Assembly: GCA_020351855.1 (NCBI GenBank)
Contig: CP070670.1
Coordinates: 778,890 to 830,294, forward strand
DNA: 51,405 nt
Direction: 5' to 3'
Source of the DNA: Gemmatimonadota bacterium
GTDB taxonomy: Bacteria > Gemmatimonadota > Gemmatimonadetes > Palauibacterales > Palauibacteraceae
The notes beneath the pieces were generated by a model. That model did not search any database, was not told the DNA's origin, and worked only from the letters and a program-made list of their open reading frames with translations. The translations under genes were made by a program, and so were the position numbers. This document shows, piece after piece, positions 17,259-26,123 of the stretch (positions are counted from its first letter, which is position 1; each line of letters begins with the position of its first letter).

Positions 17259-17489
17259 TCAGTCGGCCTCGGAGACGGCTCGCTCCGCGGCTGCGAAGCC
17301 GATCTGACTGTGGGTGCCGTCACAGAACGGCTTGTTCTGCGATGCACCGCAGCGACAGAGGGCAAAGGTCGCACGCCCGCCGGTATCCCACTGCTCGCCG
17401 TCGGGGTCGGCGACGCGGGCCGGACCCGCCACCAGATATGGCCCGTTCTCCAGCGCCGTGATCATGACGTCGCTCTTGCTCGCACTCAC
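17259..17489 (-). CDS. CDGSH iron-sulfur domain protein
   Basis: This 76-residue protein ends with the CDGSH signature [16 protein letters not shown], whose three Cys and one His bind a [2Fe-2S] cluster. The N-terminal part has the usual small strand pattern ([21 protein letters not shown]). It has no TM segment, unlike mitochondrial mitoNEET, and is probably a soluble redox or cluster-transfer protein. The GTG start has GGGAGG eight bases upstream. It is divergent from hemE and lies 17 bp upstream of icd in the same direction, so it may begin that transcript. The partner is unknown. Confidence 0.92.
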   Translation of the reverse strand: MSASKSDVMITALENGPYLVAGPARVADPDGEQWDTGGRATFALCRCGASQNKPFCDGTHSQIGFAAAERAVSEAD

Positions 17490-17558
17490 TTCCGGTACCT
17501 CCCTCGATGATCATTCGCCGTTCTCGCTTGACTGCTGCGGATGATAGCACGGGCCGCC

Positions 17559-17593
17559 GGCGAGCCGCGACCCGTCGGGCGGGCGAGCCGCGA
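17559..17593. repeat. Direct repeat in the CDGSH/hemE divergent region
   Basis: GGCGAGCCGCGA occurs at 17559-17570 and 17582-17593, 23 bp apart, between the divergent starts of the CDGSH gene and hemE. The region is very GC-rich, so the repeat may be coincidental, but its spacing of about two helical turns would suit a dimeric regulator. Confidence 0.3.
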
Positions 17594-17649
17594 GGCGCCA
17601 GCCGCCGATGCTGGCGAGCGGCCGGGGCGCGCTGTAGAGTCTCCGCCCT

Positions 17650-18690
17650 ATGGGCCGAACCGAGTTCAACGACCGTCTGATCCGCGCTCTGCACAGAGAG
17701 CCGGTGGATCGCACGCCCGTCTGGTTCATGCGACAGGCAGGGCGCTCCCTGCCCCGATACCGGGAGATCCGCGCCCGCCGCACCTTCCTCGAACTCGTCC
17801 ACGACCCCGAGGCGGCGGCCGAGGTGACGGCGCTACCACTGGAATACTACCCCGTGGACGCCGCGGTTCTCTTCACGGATCTGGCGACGCCGTTCATCGG
17901 AGCGGGACTCGAGTTCGAGATCCAGCCGTCGATCGGACCCGTCGTCGACCCACCGCTGGACCTTCCAGCCGATCTGGACCGCCTGCGGCCATTCGATCCG
18001 CGACAGGACCTTTCCTTTGTCCTGGAGGCGGTGTCCATCCTTCGGGATCGTCTCGCCGTCCCGGTCATCGGCTTCGTCGGGGCGCCGTTCACGCTGTGCT
18101 CTTATCTGTTCGCGGGGACGCGGGCCGAGCGCCTCGAGCAGACGAAGCGCTTCATGTGGACCGAGCCCGAGGCCTGGCATCGTCTCGCGGACTTCTGGGC
18201 CCGGCACGTCGCCGAGTTCGCCGTGGCGCAGGCGGAGGCCGGCGCCGGCGCCATACAGGTGTTCGATTCCTGGGCGGGTAGCCTTTCCACCGAGGATTAC
18301 GAACGACAGATCCTCGAGCACTCGCGCACGATATTCCGTCGCCTCGAGGAGGCAGGGGTTCCGTCTATCCATTTCGCGACCGGGAACCCGCATCACCTGC
18401 CGCTGTACGCCGCGGCGGGCGGGAACGCGATCGGCATCGACTGGAGGGTGCCGATCGACGAGGCGTGGGCGAGCATCGGTCCGCAGCGTGCCATCCAGGG
18501 CAACCTGGATCCGGCGCTGCTGCTCGCTGGAACAGGACCGGCCGTCGAGCGCACGCGCGAGATCCTCCGGCGCGTCGGAGGACGACCCGGACACATCTTC
18601 AACCTCGGTCACGGGCTCCTCCCCCAGACCGACCCAAGCGTGATCGCAGCCGTAGTGAAGGCGGTACACGAGTTCCGCCCGCAGCGATGA
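17650..18690 (+). CDS. hemE: Uroporphyrinogen III decarboxylase
   Basis: The 346-residue enzyme decarboxylates the four acetate arms of uroporphyrinogen III to give coproporphyrinogen III in heme synthesis. The family signature TPVWFMRQAGRSLPRYR sits near residue 25 and supplies substrate-binding arginines. The essential Asp is in AAVLFTDLATPF, and GFVGAPFTLCSYL, QVFDSWAGSLS and HFATGNPHHL are conserved core stretches. The C-terminus GHIFNLGHGLLPQTDP is a diagnostic family motif. The length is normal. hemH follows 133 bp downstream, while no hemG/hemY/hemN is in the window. Confidence 0.97.
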   Translation: MGRTEFNDRLIRALHREPVDRTPVWFMRQAGRSLPRYREIRARRTFLELVHDPEAAAEVTALPLEYYPVDAAVLFTDLATPFIGAGLEFEIQPSIGPVVDPPLDLPADLDRLRPFDPRQDLSFVLEAVSILRDRLAVPVIGFVGAPFTLCSYLFAGTRAERLEQTKRFMWTEPEAWHRLADFWARHVAEFAVAQAEAGAGAIQVFDSWAGSLSTEDYERQILEHSRTIFRRLEEAGVPSIHFATGNPHHLPLYAAAGGNAIGIDWRVPIDEAWASIGPQRAIQGNLDPALLLAGTGPAVERTREILRRVGGRPGHIFNLGHGLLPQTDPSVIAAVVKAVHEFRPQR

Positions 18691-18731
18691 GTGCTCCCTC
18701 CTCAGGGGGATGAGGCCCGGAGATCGACCCC

Positions 18732-18760
18732 GGGGAATCCGCCCCCAGGGGAGTCCGCCC
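18732..18760. repeat. Short direct repeat in the hemE-hemH gap
   Basis: GGGGAATCCGCCC (18732-18744) and GGGGAGTCCGCCC (18748-18760) differ at one base and are 16 bp apart. No convincing promoter or terminator was found with them; they may be simple GC-rich duplication. Confidence 0.25.
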
Positions 18761-18823
18761 GCTCCCGAAGGGTGAGGCGGCGGTCGTACGCCGGATGAGA
18801 GCCCACAGGAAAGGAGCCGCCGA

Positions 18824-19879
18824 GTGATCGGTGTCGTCTTGCTCAACTTTGGAGAGCCCGAAACCGCAAGCCTCGATGAAGTCGTTCCTTTCCTTGAGCG
18901 GATCTTCGCCTCGAACTCCAGCCTCGAGCCGGGCATGTCTGAGGAGCAGGTTCGGCAGCGAGTGGCGCAGCTGGCTCAGCAGCGAGCACCCGGCCTCGTG
19001 GAGGAGTACGAGGAAATCGGAGGCTCACCCCTGGGCAAGCAGGCCCGGGCGCAGGCCGAGGCCCTGGCCGGCGAGCTGGCCTCGCGCGGCCTGGAGGCGG
19101 AGGTCGTCATCGGCATGCAGTTCACCGAGCCCTCGATCGGAGAGGCCGTCGACGCGGCCCGGGCGGCCGGCTCGGAGCGGCTGGTCGGTCTGCCCGTGTA
19201 CCCGTTGTGCGGCCACTCGACCACGGTGGCGGCGCTGCGCGATCTGGAACGTGCCGTCGAGGCGGCCGGCTGGCAGGTGCCGCTCGCCCAGATCAGCGGG
19301 TGGCACCCCCATCCGGCCTATCTCGCGATGCGCGAGGATGCGATCCGTGACTTCACGCGGAGCGTCGGCGTCGATCTGGCCGATCCGTGCACCCGGCTCG
19401 TCTTTTCGGTACACGGGACGCCGATCAAGTATCTCGAGGCAGGAAGCCGGTACGACCGCTACGCGGAGGAGTGCTGCCGGTGGGTCGCCGAGCGGCTCGG
19501 ACTGGAGGACTATCTGCTCGGTTACCAGAACCACGCCAACCGCGGTATCGCGTGGACGCAGCCCGAGATCGACGACGTGATGAACGCGGCCGCGGCATCA
19601 GGGGCGCGGCGCGTCGTGGTGGACCCGATCAGCTTCATGCACGAGCAGTCGGAAACGCTCTCGGAGCTCGACCTGGAGCTCAAGGAGATCGCGGAAGAAG
19701 CGAGCCTCGAGTTCCACCGCGTCCCGATCCCTTACGACGATGCCAGGTTCGCCGGCGTCCTGGCCGACCACGTGGAGGGAGCGATCGCGGCCGGGCCCGC
19801 CGCCGGTCTCAAGCTGCGCGAGTGTCGATGCAAACCTCAGGGGGGCGTGCGCTGCCTGAACGGCGACCGACTGGCCTAG
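18824..19879 (+). CDS. hemH: Ferrochelatase with a cysteine-containing C-terminus
   Basis: This 351-residue protein inserts Fe2+ into a porphyrin at the end of heme synthesis. It starts IGVVLLNFGEPE, and has VGLPVYPLCGHSTTVAALRD and the catalytic-His segment LVFSVHGTPIKYLE. It also has YQNHANRGIAWTQPEIDD and the second active-site region FMHEQSETLSELDLELKEIA. The GTG start has AAGGAG eight bases upstream. The tail LRECRCKPQGGVRCLNG carries C334, C336 and C344, reminiscent of the C-terminal cysteines that hold a [2Fe-2S] cluster in some bacterial and animal ferrochelatases, though the spacing differs. Whether the substrate is protoporphyrin or coproporphyrin cannot be decided here. Confidence 0.93.
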   Translation: MIGVVLLNFGEPETASLDEVVPFLERIFASNSSLEPGMSEEQVRQRVAQLAQQRAPGLVEEYEEIGGSPLGKQARAQAEALAGELASRGLEAEVVIGMQFTEPSIGEAVDAARAAGSERLVGLPVYPLCGHSTTVAALRDLERAVEAAGWQVPLAQISGWHPHPAYLAMREDAIRDFTRSVGVDLADPCTRLVFSVHGTPIKYLEAGSRYDRYAEECCRWVAERLGLEDYLLGYQNHANRGIAWTQPEIDDVMNAAAASGARRVVVDPISFMHEQSETLSELDLELKEIAEEASLEFHRVPIPYDDARFAGVLADHVEGAIAAGPAAGLKLRECRCKPQGGVRCLNGDRLA

Positions 19880-19910
19880 GCCGCCGGTCGGCGCGTGGCC
19901 GCCCGGCGGC
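19880..19910. terminator. Hairpin between convergent hemH and nfuA
   Basis: GCCGCCGG (19880-19887) and CCGGCGGC (19903-19910) form a perfect 8-bp stem with a 15-nt loop in the 45-bp gap between the two stop codons. There is no T-run on either side, so it would act as a GC-only hairpin or need Rho. Confidence 0.45.
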
Positions 19911-19924
19911 AGCTGGCGGGTAGT

Positions 19925-20506
19925 CTAGCTGTAGTAGGGGTTCACGCCCTTCGAGTGGTCCGTTACGTCGACAACGCCCCGTATCTCGGGGACCTCTTCC
20001 CGCAGCATGCGCTCGATGCCCTGCTTCAGCGTCATCGCGGCCATCCCGCAGCCCTGACAGCCGCCGCTCATCTCCAGGTAGGCCACATCGTCCCTAACCT
20101 CGACCAGGGTCACGTGCCCGCCATGCATCGCGATTCCGGGGTTGATGCGCTCGTCGATCACCTTCGTGACCCGATCGGCCAGCGGGCCGGTCAACGGCTC
20201 GGAGCCCACGGGCTTCAGGTTCGGGTTCTCGAACCTGAAGCCGCTGCCCTCGATGGTCTCGATCCAGTCCACTCGGGTACCCTCCAGGAGCGCCACGCTG
20301 TCGGCATCCACGGCCACGCGAAGGCCGTCCGCCTCGAACACCTGGTCATCGGGATCCAGTTCGTCCGGACCGACGAGCGCCATGTCGTACTCGGGTGACA
20401 GGGGACTCGAGCTCATCACCTCGATGCGGACCGCCAGGCTCTCATCGCCCTCCTCCTCGATGAACTCGCGGATCCGGTTTCTCGCCGATTCGCTAAAGCC
20501 TATCAC
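19925..20506 (-). CDS. nfuA: Fe-S cluster carrier NfuA-like protein
   Basis: The 193-residue protein joins two domains. Residues about 1-95 are a degenerate A-type (IscA-like) domain lacking the conserved cysteines, beginning IGFSESARNRIREFIEEEGD. Residues about 105-190 are a NifU C-terminal domain with the cluster ligands in MSGGCQGCGMAAMTLKQG (CxxC). This is the architecture of E. coli NfuA, which carries a [4Fe-4S] cluster on a dimer interface and delivers it to client enzymes. The GTG start has GGAG nine bases upstream. It converges on hemH, whose C-terminal cysteines might be an Fe-S site, so the pairing may be functional. Confidence 0.94.
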   Translation of the reverse strand: MIGFSESARNRIREFIEEEGDESLAVRIEVMSSSPLSPEYDMALVGPDELDPDDQVFEADGLRVAVDADSVALLEGTRVDWIETIEGSGFRFENPNLKPVGSEPLTGPLADRVTKVIDERINPGIAMHGGHVTLVEVRDDVAYLEMSGGCQGCGMAAMTLKQGIERMLREEVPEIRGVVDVTDHSKGVNPYYS

Positions 20507-20539
20507 GATGGAAATCTCCAGGTTCGTTGTGCGGCAAGG

Positions 20540-20580
20540 AGTATAACGGACGCCCCTGTATACATTGGCCGCATGCGGCC
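20540..20580 (-). promoter_or_regulatory. Probable nfuA promoter region with a 14-bp palindrome
   Basis: TATACT (20540-20545, minus strand) would start transcription about 27 nt upstream of the nfuA GTG. A good -35 match is absent, but a perfect palindrome GGCCGCATGCGGCC (20567-20580) sits where the -35 element would be. It could be an operator for an activator or repressor. Confidence 0.35.
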
Positions 20581-20718
20581 GTTCCGCCGCGGCACCGAGC
20601 CGGTTGCGCGGGAGGTGGGACCGTGGCGCGAACCTCGGGCCGCGTCCGGGTGTTAGATTGAAGAGTTTGGAGCGGGACGTCCAATCCTGACACCGCCAGA
20701 CGGCGTTCGAACGAAGGC

Positions 20719-22428
20719 ATGAGCACGCACGGGGCGATCGGCAGGGCTCTCGACTGGATCAGCACCAGCCCCTCCTTCGAGGAGGAGTTACACGGGCTGA
20801 TCCGGCGTCGCGTGCGTATGCTGTTCGGCATCGGCACCGGTGCCAGCGTCGTGCTGTTCTTCGTCGACAACATCGCTCTGCCGTACCGCACCTTCGTCTC
20901 TCCGATCGAGGGCTGGAGAACGGAGCTCTGGCTGCTGCACGGCTTCTCCTACGCCGGGGCGCTCCTCATCGCGCTTTTCGGCCGGTTGAGCGCCTCGCGG
21001 CTCCTCGGGCTCGCCACGTGGGTGACGGCGTTCAACGTCGTGCTGCTCATCACCGGGCTGGCGCTTCTCGAACCCGGGCGCGAGGCACACCTTGGCACTT
21101 CGCTGCTGCTGTTCACCTTTGCCGCATTCATACCGTGCCGGATCGCGCAGGCCTGGCTGGCCGGGATCACGGCGGTGGCCGTGCCGGTGATCTACGCGGC
21201 GACGGGCGCGCTGGTGCCGGAGATCTCGGCCTTCTGGGCCGAACGCGGCGGACCTGCGGCAGAGGGCTCGGCCCTGGCCTGGAACGCCGTAGGCACGCTC
21301 GTCATCGCGGCCGTTTCGGTCGCCGTTAGCCGCACGCTATACAGGCTTCGCGCTACGGCGATGAAGGCCGAGCGGCTCGGGAACTACATCATCGAGCGCG
21401 AGATCGGCGCAGGTGGCATGGGTGAGGTTTACGCCGCGCGGCATGCGCTGATGCGGCGGCCTACGGCGGTCAAGGTCGTCCGCGGCGACCAAACCGACCG
21501 GGAGGGGGCCCTCAGGCGCTTCGAGCAGGAGGTCAAGCTCTCGGCCGACCTCACTCACCCCAACACGATCACGATCTTCGACTACGGCCGAACGGCCGAT
21601 GACACCTTCTACTACGCCATGGAGTACCTGGCCGGGATGGACCTCGAAGAGCTGGTGGAGCGCTTCGGCCCCCTGCCGCCGAACCGCGCGGCGTATATCC
21701 TGCGCCAGGTCTTGGGCTCGCTGGCCGAGGCCCACTCGCGGGGCATCATTCATCGGGACATCAAGCCCTCGAACATTTTCCTCACGCAGCGGGGCGGCCT
21801 GTTCGATTTCGTCAAGGTGCTCGACTTTGGCCTGGCGAAGCAGGTCGTCGCCGATGGAATCAGCGAGCTCACGCAGTCCGGCATGCTGTTCGGCACCCCG
21901 AGGTACATCGCGCCGGAGACCGTATACGGCACGGAGCGGACCGATCATCGATCGGACCTCTACAACGTCGGCGGCGTGGCCTACTGGATGCTGACCGGTC
22001 GGCCGCCTTTTGCGGCCGCGAATTCGGTCGAGCTGATCGTGGACCACGTGAAGACCGTGCCCCGGCCGCCGAGCGAGCTGTCGGAGCTGCCCATCCCGCC
22101 GGAGCTCGACACGCTCGTGATGAAGCTCCTGGAAAAGGACCCCGCCGACCGTGTCCAGTCGGCCGGGGAGGTTGAAGGGATGCTCGAGCGCATAGACCTC
22201 GGGGAACGGTGGACGCAGAGAAAGGCCCGCGCCTGGTGGGAGCTGCACGCGCCATCGGAAGAGCTCGGCTCCGGTTGCCCCACACCGGCGGACTGCGAGA
22301 TGGGCGAGGACGCGCCGTACGTCGCCCCCGACCTCACGGCCTTCGACCCCGCCAGGACGACGGCGGGCGAGACCCTGACGCGCGAGGCCGGTCGGATCCC
22401 GACGGCCGCTCTGGAACGGACAAGCTGA
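20719..22428 (+). CDS. Membrane-anchored Ser/Thr protein kinase (Hanks type) with N-terminal sensor-like TM domain
   Basis: The 569-residue protein has an N-terminal membrane domain of about six TM helices (residues 35-210) that matches no named sensor I recognise, then a complete kinase domain from about residue 221. The kinase motifs are all present: GAGGMGEVYAAR (glycine loop), AVKVV (Lys), IIHRDIKPSNIF (catalytic loop), KVLDFGLAK (DFG) and GTPRYIAPE (APE). Unlike PknB-type kinases, the TM domain precedes the catalytic domain and there are no PASTA repeats. The C-terminal 60 residues are hydrophilic and may be regulatory. A perfect palindrome CGTTCGAACG lies just before the start (20704-20713). 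The MFS/HEAT gene follows 60 bp later and is the obvious candidate partner. Confidence 0.95.
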   Translation: MSTHGAIGRALDWISTSPSFEEELHGLIRRRVRMLFGIGTGASVVLFFVDNIALPYRTFVSPIEGWRTELWLLHGFSYAGALLIALFGRLSASRLLGLATWVTAFNVVLLITGLALLEPGREAHLGTSLLLFTFAAFIPCRIAQAWLAGITAVAVPVIYAATGALVPEISAFWAERGGPAAEGSALAWNAVGTLVIAAVSVAVSRTLYRLRATAMKAERLGNYIIEREIGAGGMGEVYAARHALMRRPTAVKVVRGDQTDREGALRRFEQEVKLSADLTHPNTITIFDYGRTADDTFYYAMEYLAGMDLEELVERFGPLPPNRAAYILRQVLGSLAEAHSRGIIHRDIKPSNIFLTQRGGLFDFVKVLDFGLAKQVVADGISELTQSGMLFGTPRYIAPETVYGTERTDHRSDLYNVGGVAYWMLTGRPPFAAANSVELIVDHVKTVPRPPSELSELPIPPELDTLVMKLLEKDPADRVQSAGEVEGMLERIDLGERWTQRKARAWWELHAPSEELGSGCPTPADCEMGEDAPYVAPDLTAFDPARTTAGETLTREAGRIPTAALERTS

Positions 22429-22488
22429 CGCAGCTCCCGCCTCCACGCGCGCGGCTGCGGGGAGCTCGCGTGACCTCGTGACAGGCAG

Positions 22489-24768
22489 ATGAGAACGCCC
22501 GCCTGGCTGGACATCCGGCGAGACGAGGTCCGTCCTGTCACTCTGTGCGCTCTCGGAGCCTTCGTCGTCCTCGCCTTCGTCGTGCTCGCGCGTGCGCTGC
22601 GGGAGTCCATCTACATCACCTTCTTCCCTGTCGAGACGCTTCCCTACGTCGTGGCAGCGGTCGCCGTGCTGAGCGTCCCGACGGTCGGGTTATTTGCCCG
22701 GCAGCTCTCGCAGCATCCGCCACGGCGCGTGCTGACCGGCCTCGTCCTCCTCCTGGCTGCCGGAGTCGCCCTGCTGCAGCCCCTGGCGACCAGTTTCGGG
22801 CCGGCCGTTGCCGCCTTCTACGTGTGGACCGCCCTGGGAACGCTGCTGCTGACCTCGGGCTTTTGGATTTTGGCGGCCGAGTACTTTCCCGTGCGCGGCG
22901 CCAAGCGCCTGTTCGGTCTCATCGGGGCGGGCGGCACGGCGGGCGCCATGATCATGGGAAACTCGATCGGCAGGCTCCTCGACCGCTTCGCCATCGGGTC
23001 GCTCATCCCGCTGCTCATCGTCCTGTTGCTCGCCTTCCTCGTCGTTCAGTCCCTGCTCCCCGGATCGGAGCGGGAGGACGCCTCGCGGACCGGCAGCGTG
23101 GAAGCCGAGCGCCGCTCCGCCGTTCGGGAAGGTTTAGCCCTCGTGTGGCGTACTCCTCACCTGCGCTCGATTGCACTGATCGTCGCCTCGGCGACGATCG
23201 CCAGCACGCTGCTCGACTACCAGTTCAAGGAGCTAGCCAGAACGACCCTGACGTCGAGGGAGGACCTGGCTGGCTTCTTCGGCGCCTTTTACGGCTGGAC
23301 GGGAGCCATCGCCCTGCTCGTCCAGCTGCTGCTCTCGGCCCGTTTCATGGCCCGGGCCGGCATCGCGGTGACCGTCGCCGTGTTGCCCTCGGCCCTCCTC
23401 GTCGGCTCCATCGGCCTCTTCCTCCTGCCCACCCTGGTCGTCGCCACGCTGGTGCGCGGTGCGGACAACTCGCTCCGGAAGTCGCTCCACCGATCGGCTC
23501 TCGAAGTGCTCTACGTGCCGTTGCCGCCCGCCCTGAGGCGCAAGACGAAGACGTTCATTGACTCCGTGGTGGACGCCGGTGCCGAAGGCATCGGAGCAGC
23601 GATCGTCTTCCTCTGGGTGACGGCACCCGGCCTCCCCTCGCGCTACCTGTCGCTTTTCGTGCTGCTCATCGCGGGCGCCTTTCTGTATCAGAGCCGGCGG
23701 ATCGGCCGCACGTACCGACGAACCGTAAGCCAGCAGCTGGTGGCGGGTGGCGGACCCGGACCGGTGGGCATGGCCCGGCTCGACCAGAGCCTGCTGATGA
23801 GCGCCACGTTCACGGACATCGACATCCGCTCCGCCCTGGCCGAGCTCCGTCATGCCGAGGAGCCGTCAGGCGAGCGCCACATGTTGGGCGAGGGCGAGCC
23901 GCAGGAGGGCGAAGATGCAGGCGCCGCAGCAGCCGAATTGGAGCTGCTGAAGCGGCTTTCCTCCACGAAGCCCGCAGATGTGGCCTCGGCACTCGACATG
24001 ATCGACGACTGGACGGAGGATCACATCCCGATCCTCATCCGCCTTCTGGCCCGGGACGCCTTCGGCCAGCGAAGCCTGTCGATCCTTTCGGAGCTGGCGG
24101 AGCTGTCCACACCCTACCTTGCCGCCGAGCTGGGAGACGCCACGTCCGACTTCGTGATCCGGCGCCGGGTTCCGCGCGCGCTGGCTCGGGCCCGAAACGC
24201 CGCCGCCGATTCCGCGCTCCTCGACGCCCTCGCCGCCGACCGCTTCGAGATCCGCTACCGGGCGGCAGCGGCGCTCGTGCGCCGTCAGCGAGAAGGCCTG
24301 CCTGCATCCGACCGCGATCGGAACGCCATCGTGTGGCAGGCGATTCGTACCGAGCTCGCTCGAGATCGGCCGGTCTGGGAGCTGCAGCGCCTACTTGATG
24401 ACTGGGGCGCCGAGGAGGATTTCGTTTCGGATCGCGCCGGACACCGGGGCGAACTCAGCCTGAAGCACATCTTCCGGCTGCTCTCGCTGGTCCTCGACCC
24501 GGACGCCGTTCGGGCAGCCTACCAGGGAATCGCGGGCCAGGATGATCGGCTGCTCAGTCTGGCCCTCGAATACCTCGAGCAGGTGTTGCCGAAGGATGTG
24601 CGAGAGCGCCTTTGGCCCTTCATCGGCGACCTCACGGCCCGGCAGCGGAGGGAGGCCATCCGTCCGCTCCCTGAGGTCGTGCGGGACCTGGCGCGGACCG
24701 AGGCAACGCTGTTTCAAACAGAGGAGGAGCGGGAGGCGCTGCGGCGGCTACTCGACGAGGACCACTAG
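22489..24768 (+). CDS. MFS/nucleotide-translocase-like membrane protein fused to C-terminal HEAT-like repeats
   Basis: The 759-residue protein has two parts. Residues about 15-425 form twelve TM helices; ALRESIYITFFPVETLPYV, FWILAAEYFPVRGAKRLFGL and GAGGTAGAMIMGNSIG recall the Npt/ADP-ATP translocase-like branch of the MFS. Residues about 470-759 are soluble and alpha-helical with repeated helix pairs such as DHIPILIRLLARDAFGQRSL and TPYLAAELGDATSDFVIRRR, resembling HEAT repeats. An acidic linker (GEGEPQEGEDAGAAAAELEL) joins them. The start follows only a weak ribosome-binding site, consistent with co-expression with the kinase gene. Substrate is unknown; the HEAT part may be a docking or regulatory platform. 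A cyclic-nucleotide domain is not seen. Confidence 0.85.
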   Translation: MRTPAWLDIRRDEVRPVTLCALGAFVVLAFVVLARALRESIYITFFPVETLPYVVAAVAVLSVPTVGLFARQLSQHPPRRVLTGLVLLLAAGVALLQPLATSFGPAVAAFYVWTALGTLLLTSGFWILAAEYFPVRGAKRLFGLIGAGGTAGAMIMGNSIGRLLDRFAIGSLIPLLIVLLLAFLVVQSLLPGSEREDASRTGSVEAERRSAVREGLALVWRTPHLRSIALIVASATIASTLLDYQFKELARTTLTSREDLAGFFGAFYGWTGAIALLVQLLLSARFMARAGIAVTVAVLPSALLVGSIGLFLLPTLVVATLVRGADNSLRKSLHRSALEVLYVPLPPALRRKTKTFIDSVVDAGAEGIGAAIVFLWVTAPGLPSRYLSLFVLLIAGAFLYQSRRIGRTYRRTVSQQLVAGGGPGPVGMARLDQSLLMSATFTDIDIRSALAELRHAEEPSGERHMLGEGEPQEGEDAGAAAAELELLKRLSSTKPADVASALDMIDDWTEDHIPILIRLLARDAFGQRSLSILSELAELSTPYLAAELGDATSDFVIRRRVPRALARARNAAADSALLDALAADRFEIRYRAAAALVRRQREGLPASDRDRNAIVWQAIRTELARDRPVWELQRLLDDWGAEEDFVSDRAGHRGELSLKHIFRLLSLVLDPDAVRAAYQGIAGQDDRLLSLALEYLEQVLPKDVRERLWPFIGDLTARQRREAIRPLPEVVRDLARTEATLFQTEEEREALRRLLDEDH

Positions 24769-24852
24769 CCGGCCCAGGTGGTCCCCCACCCGGCGCGCCC
24801 CCCGCCCGGTGGCGCTCTCCACCTCGGGAGGGAACGAACGCGGCGCTGTCGC

Positions 24853-25392
24853 TCAGCTGGCCTTGGGGAGTCTCCCGATGATCCGGGCCGCCGATCGATG
24901 CACCGCCCGGGCGACCTCCCCCTGGTCCGGCACCTCGAGGGACCCCGAGGCGCTCCCCCGCCACAGCAGCTCGCGATCGGTCGACACGACGTCGATGATG
25001 AGCGTCCCCTTCACGTACGGCACGGCGGGACCCACGGGATAGAGCAGCTGGCCCTGCGGCGTCCGGTAGTCGAAGGCGTCGTACGTCATGCCGGCCTGAA
25101 GACCCTCGGTGCCCGTGACCTGGTAAGCGACGAGGAAATCCGCGGACGCGGGTTCGCCGACTTCGGCGTAGCCCTTGGACGCCAACGCGCTGTCGACCGC
25201 CGTGATGATCCTCTGCTCCATGAACCGGCTCTGCGCCCGCAGGTATCCGGCCTCGGCGGGATGATCCAGCCAGGCGTAGGTGCGGTAGCCCTCCAGCGAG
25301 GCGCCCGGCGCGAACTGGCTGTCCACCTGGATTCCGGTGCACGCCGCCAGCGCGGCGAGTCCCAAGATCCAGGCGGCCGATCTCGTTCTCAT
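24853..25392 (-). CDS. DUF4136 family lipoprotein
   Basis: The 179-residue protein starts MRTRSAAWILGLAALAAC, a signal peptide with lipobox LAAC, so it is predicted to be lipid-anchored. The mature part fits DUF4136: FAPGASLEGYRTYAWLD near the start, a middle helix IITAVDSALASKGYAEV, SADFLVAYQVTG, then KGTLIIDVVSTDRELLWRGS and a C-terminal helix ending the domain. An ATG 16 codons upstream is in frame but would precede the signal with hydrophilic residues. The family is widespread in Gram-negatives and has no defined function. It lies 38 bp downstream of the deiodinase-like gene. Confidence 0.88.
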   Translation of the reverse strand: MRTRSAAWILGLAALAACTGIQVDSQFAPGASLEGYRTYAWLDHPAEAGYLRAQSRFMEQRIITAVDSALASKGYAEVGEPASADFLVAYQVTGTEGLQAGMTYDAFDYRTPQGQLLYPVGPAVPYVKGTLIIDVVSTDRELLWRGSASGSLEVPDQGEVARAVHRSAARIIGRLPKAS

Positions 25393-25430
25393 CTTGTCCT
25401 CCCACTCCTGTCGGCGCGGTACTCGGCGCC

Positions 25431-26123
25431 CTAGACGCATCCCTCACCCTCCACCCGACTGACGATCTCTTCAAGCTCTTTCCTGCCGATCTCGGGCACC
25501 AGGGCATCGTCGGCCGGATACCCGACGACGAGCAGGAGAAACGGGCGCTCGTTCGCCGGTCGGCCCAGGATGTCGTTCAGGAAGCCCATCGGGCTCGGCG
25601 TATGGGTCAGGGAGGCCAGCCCCGCGTGATGGAGAGCCGCGATCAGGAAACCCGTGGCGATGCCGACGGACTCCGTCACGTAGTAGTTCTTGAGCCTCTC
25701 GCCAGCCGGACCGATGGCGTAGCTCTGCGCGAAGATCGCGATGAGAAACGGCGCCGCTTCCAGGAAGGGCTTGTTCTCGTCCGTCCCCAGAGGCGCGAGG
25801 GCAGCGAGCCACTCCTCGGGGGCGCGGTCCGCGTAGAACTGGCGCTCCTCTCTCTCCGCTCCCTCCCGGATCCGCCGCTTCGTGTCGGGATCGGAGACCA
25901 GCACGAAGTGCCACGGCTGCCGGTTCGCGCCGCTCGGGGCGGTCCCGGCCGCCCTCAAACAGTCGTCGATGATCTCCCGTGACACCGGGCGCTCCGCGAA
26001 ATGCCGCACCGTCCGCCGGCGCGCCAACTCGGCGGCGAAGTCGGCGGCACGTCGCCGCATCTCCGCCTCGGGATACTCCTGGTACTCCTGCAGGGCACGG
26101 AAGCCCGGTATCTTTGTCTCCAT
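25431..26123 (-). CDS. Nitroreductase-fold flavoprotein resembling iodotyrosine deiodinase
   Basis: The 230-residue protein has FMN-binding nitroreductase motifs ([27 protein letters not shown]). Its whole length resembles animal iodotyrosine deiodinase: [51 protein letters not shown] and [12 protein letters not shown] each have a clear counterpart. The substrate lid that distinguishes deiodinases (Glu, Tyr four residues later, and a Lys about 20 later) appears as EERQFY and NKPFLEAAP. Bacterial homologues with dehalogenase activity are known; activity on halotyrosine here is an inference. The ATG at 26123 follows GAGG; the frame stays open upstream but runs antisense to the divergent gene. 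Confidence 0.88.
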   Translation of the reverse strand: METKIPGFRALQEYQEYPEAEMRRRAADFAAELARRRTVRHFAERPVSREIIDDCLRAAGTAPSGANRQPWHFVLVSDPDTKRRIREGAEREERQFYADRAPEEWLAALAPLGTDENKPFLEAAPFLIAIFAQSYAIGPAGERLKNYYVTESVGIATGFLIAALHHAGLASLTHTPSPMGFLNDILGRPANERPFLLLVVGYPADDALVPEIGRKELEEIVSRVEGEGCV

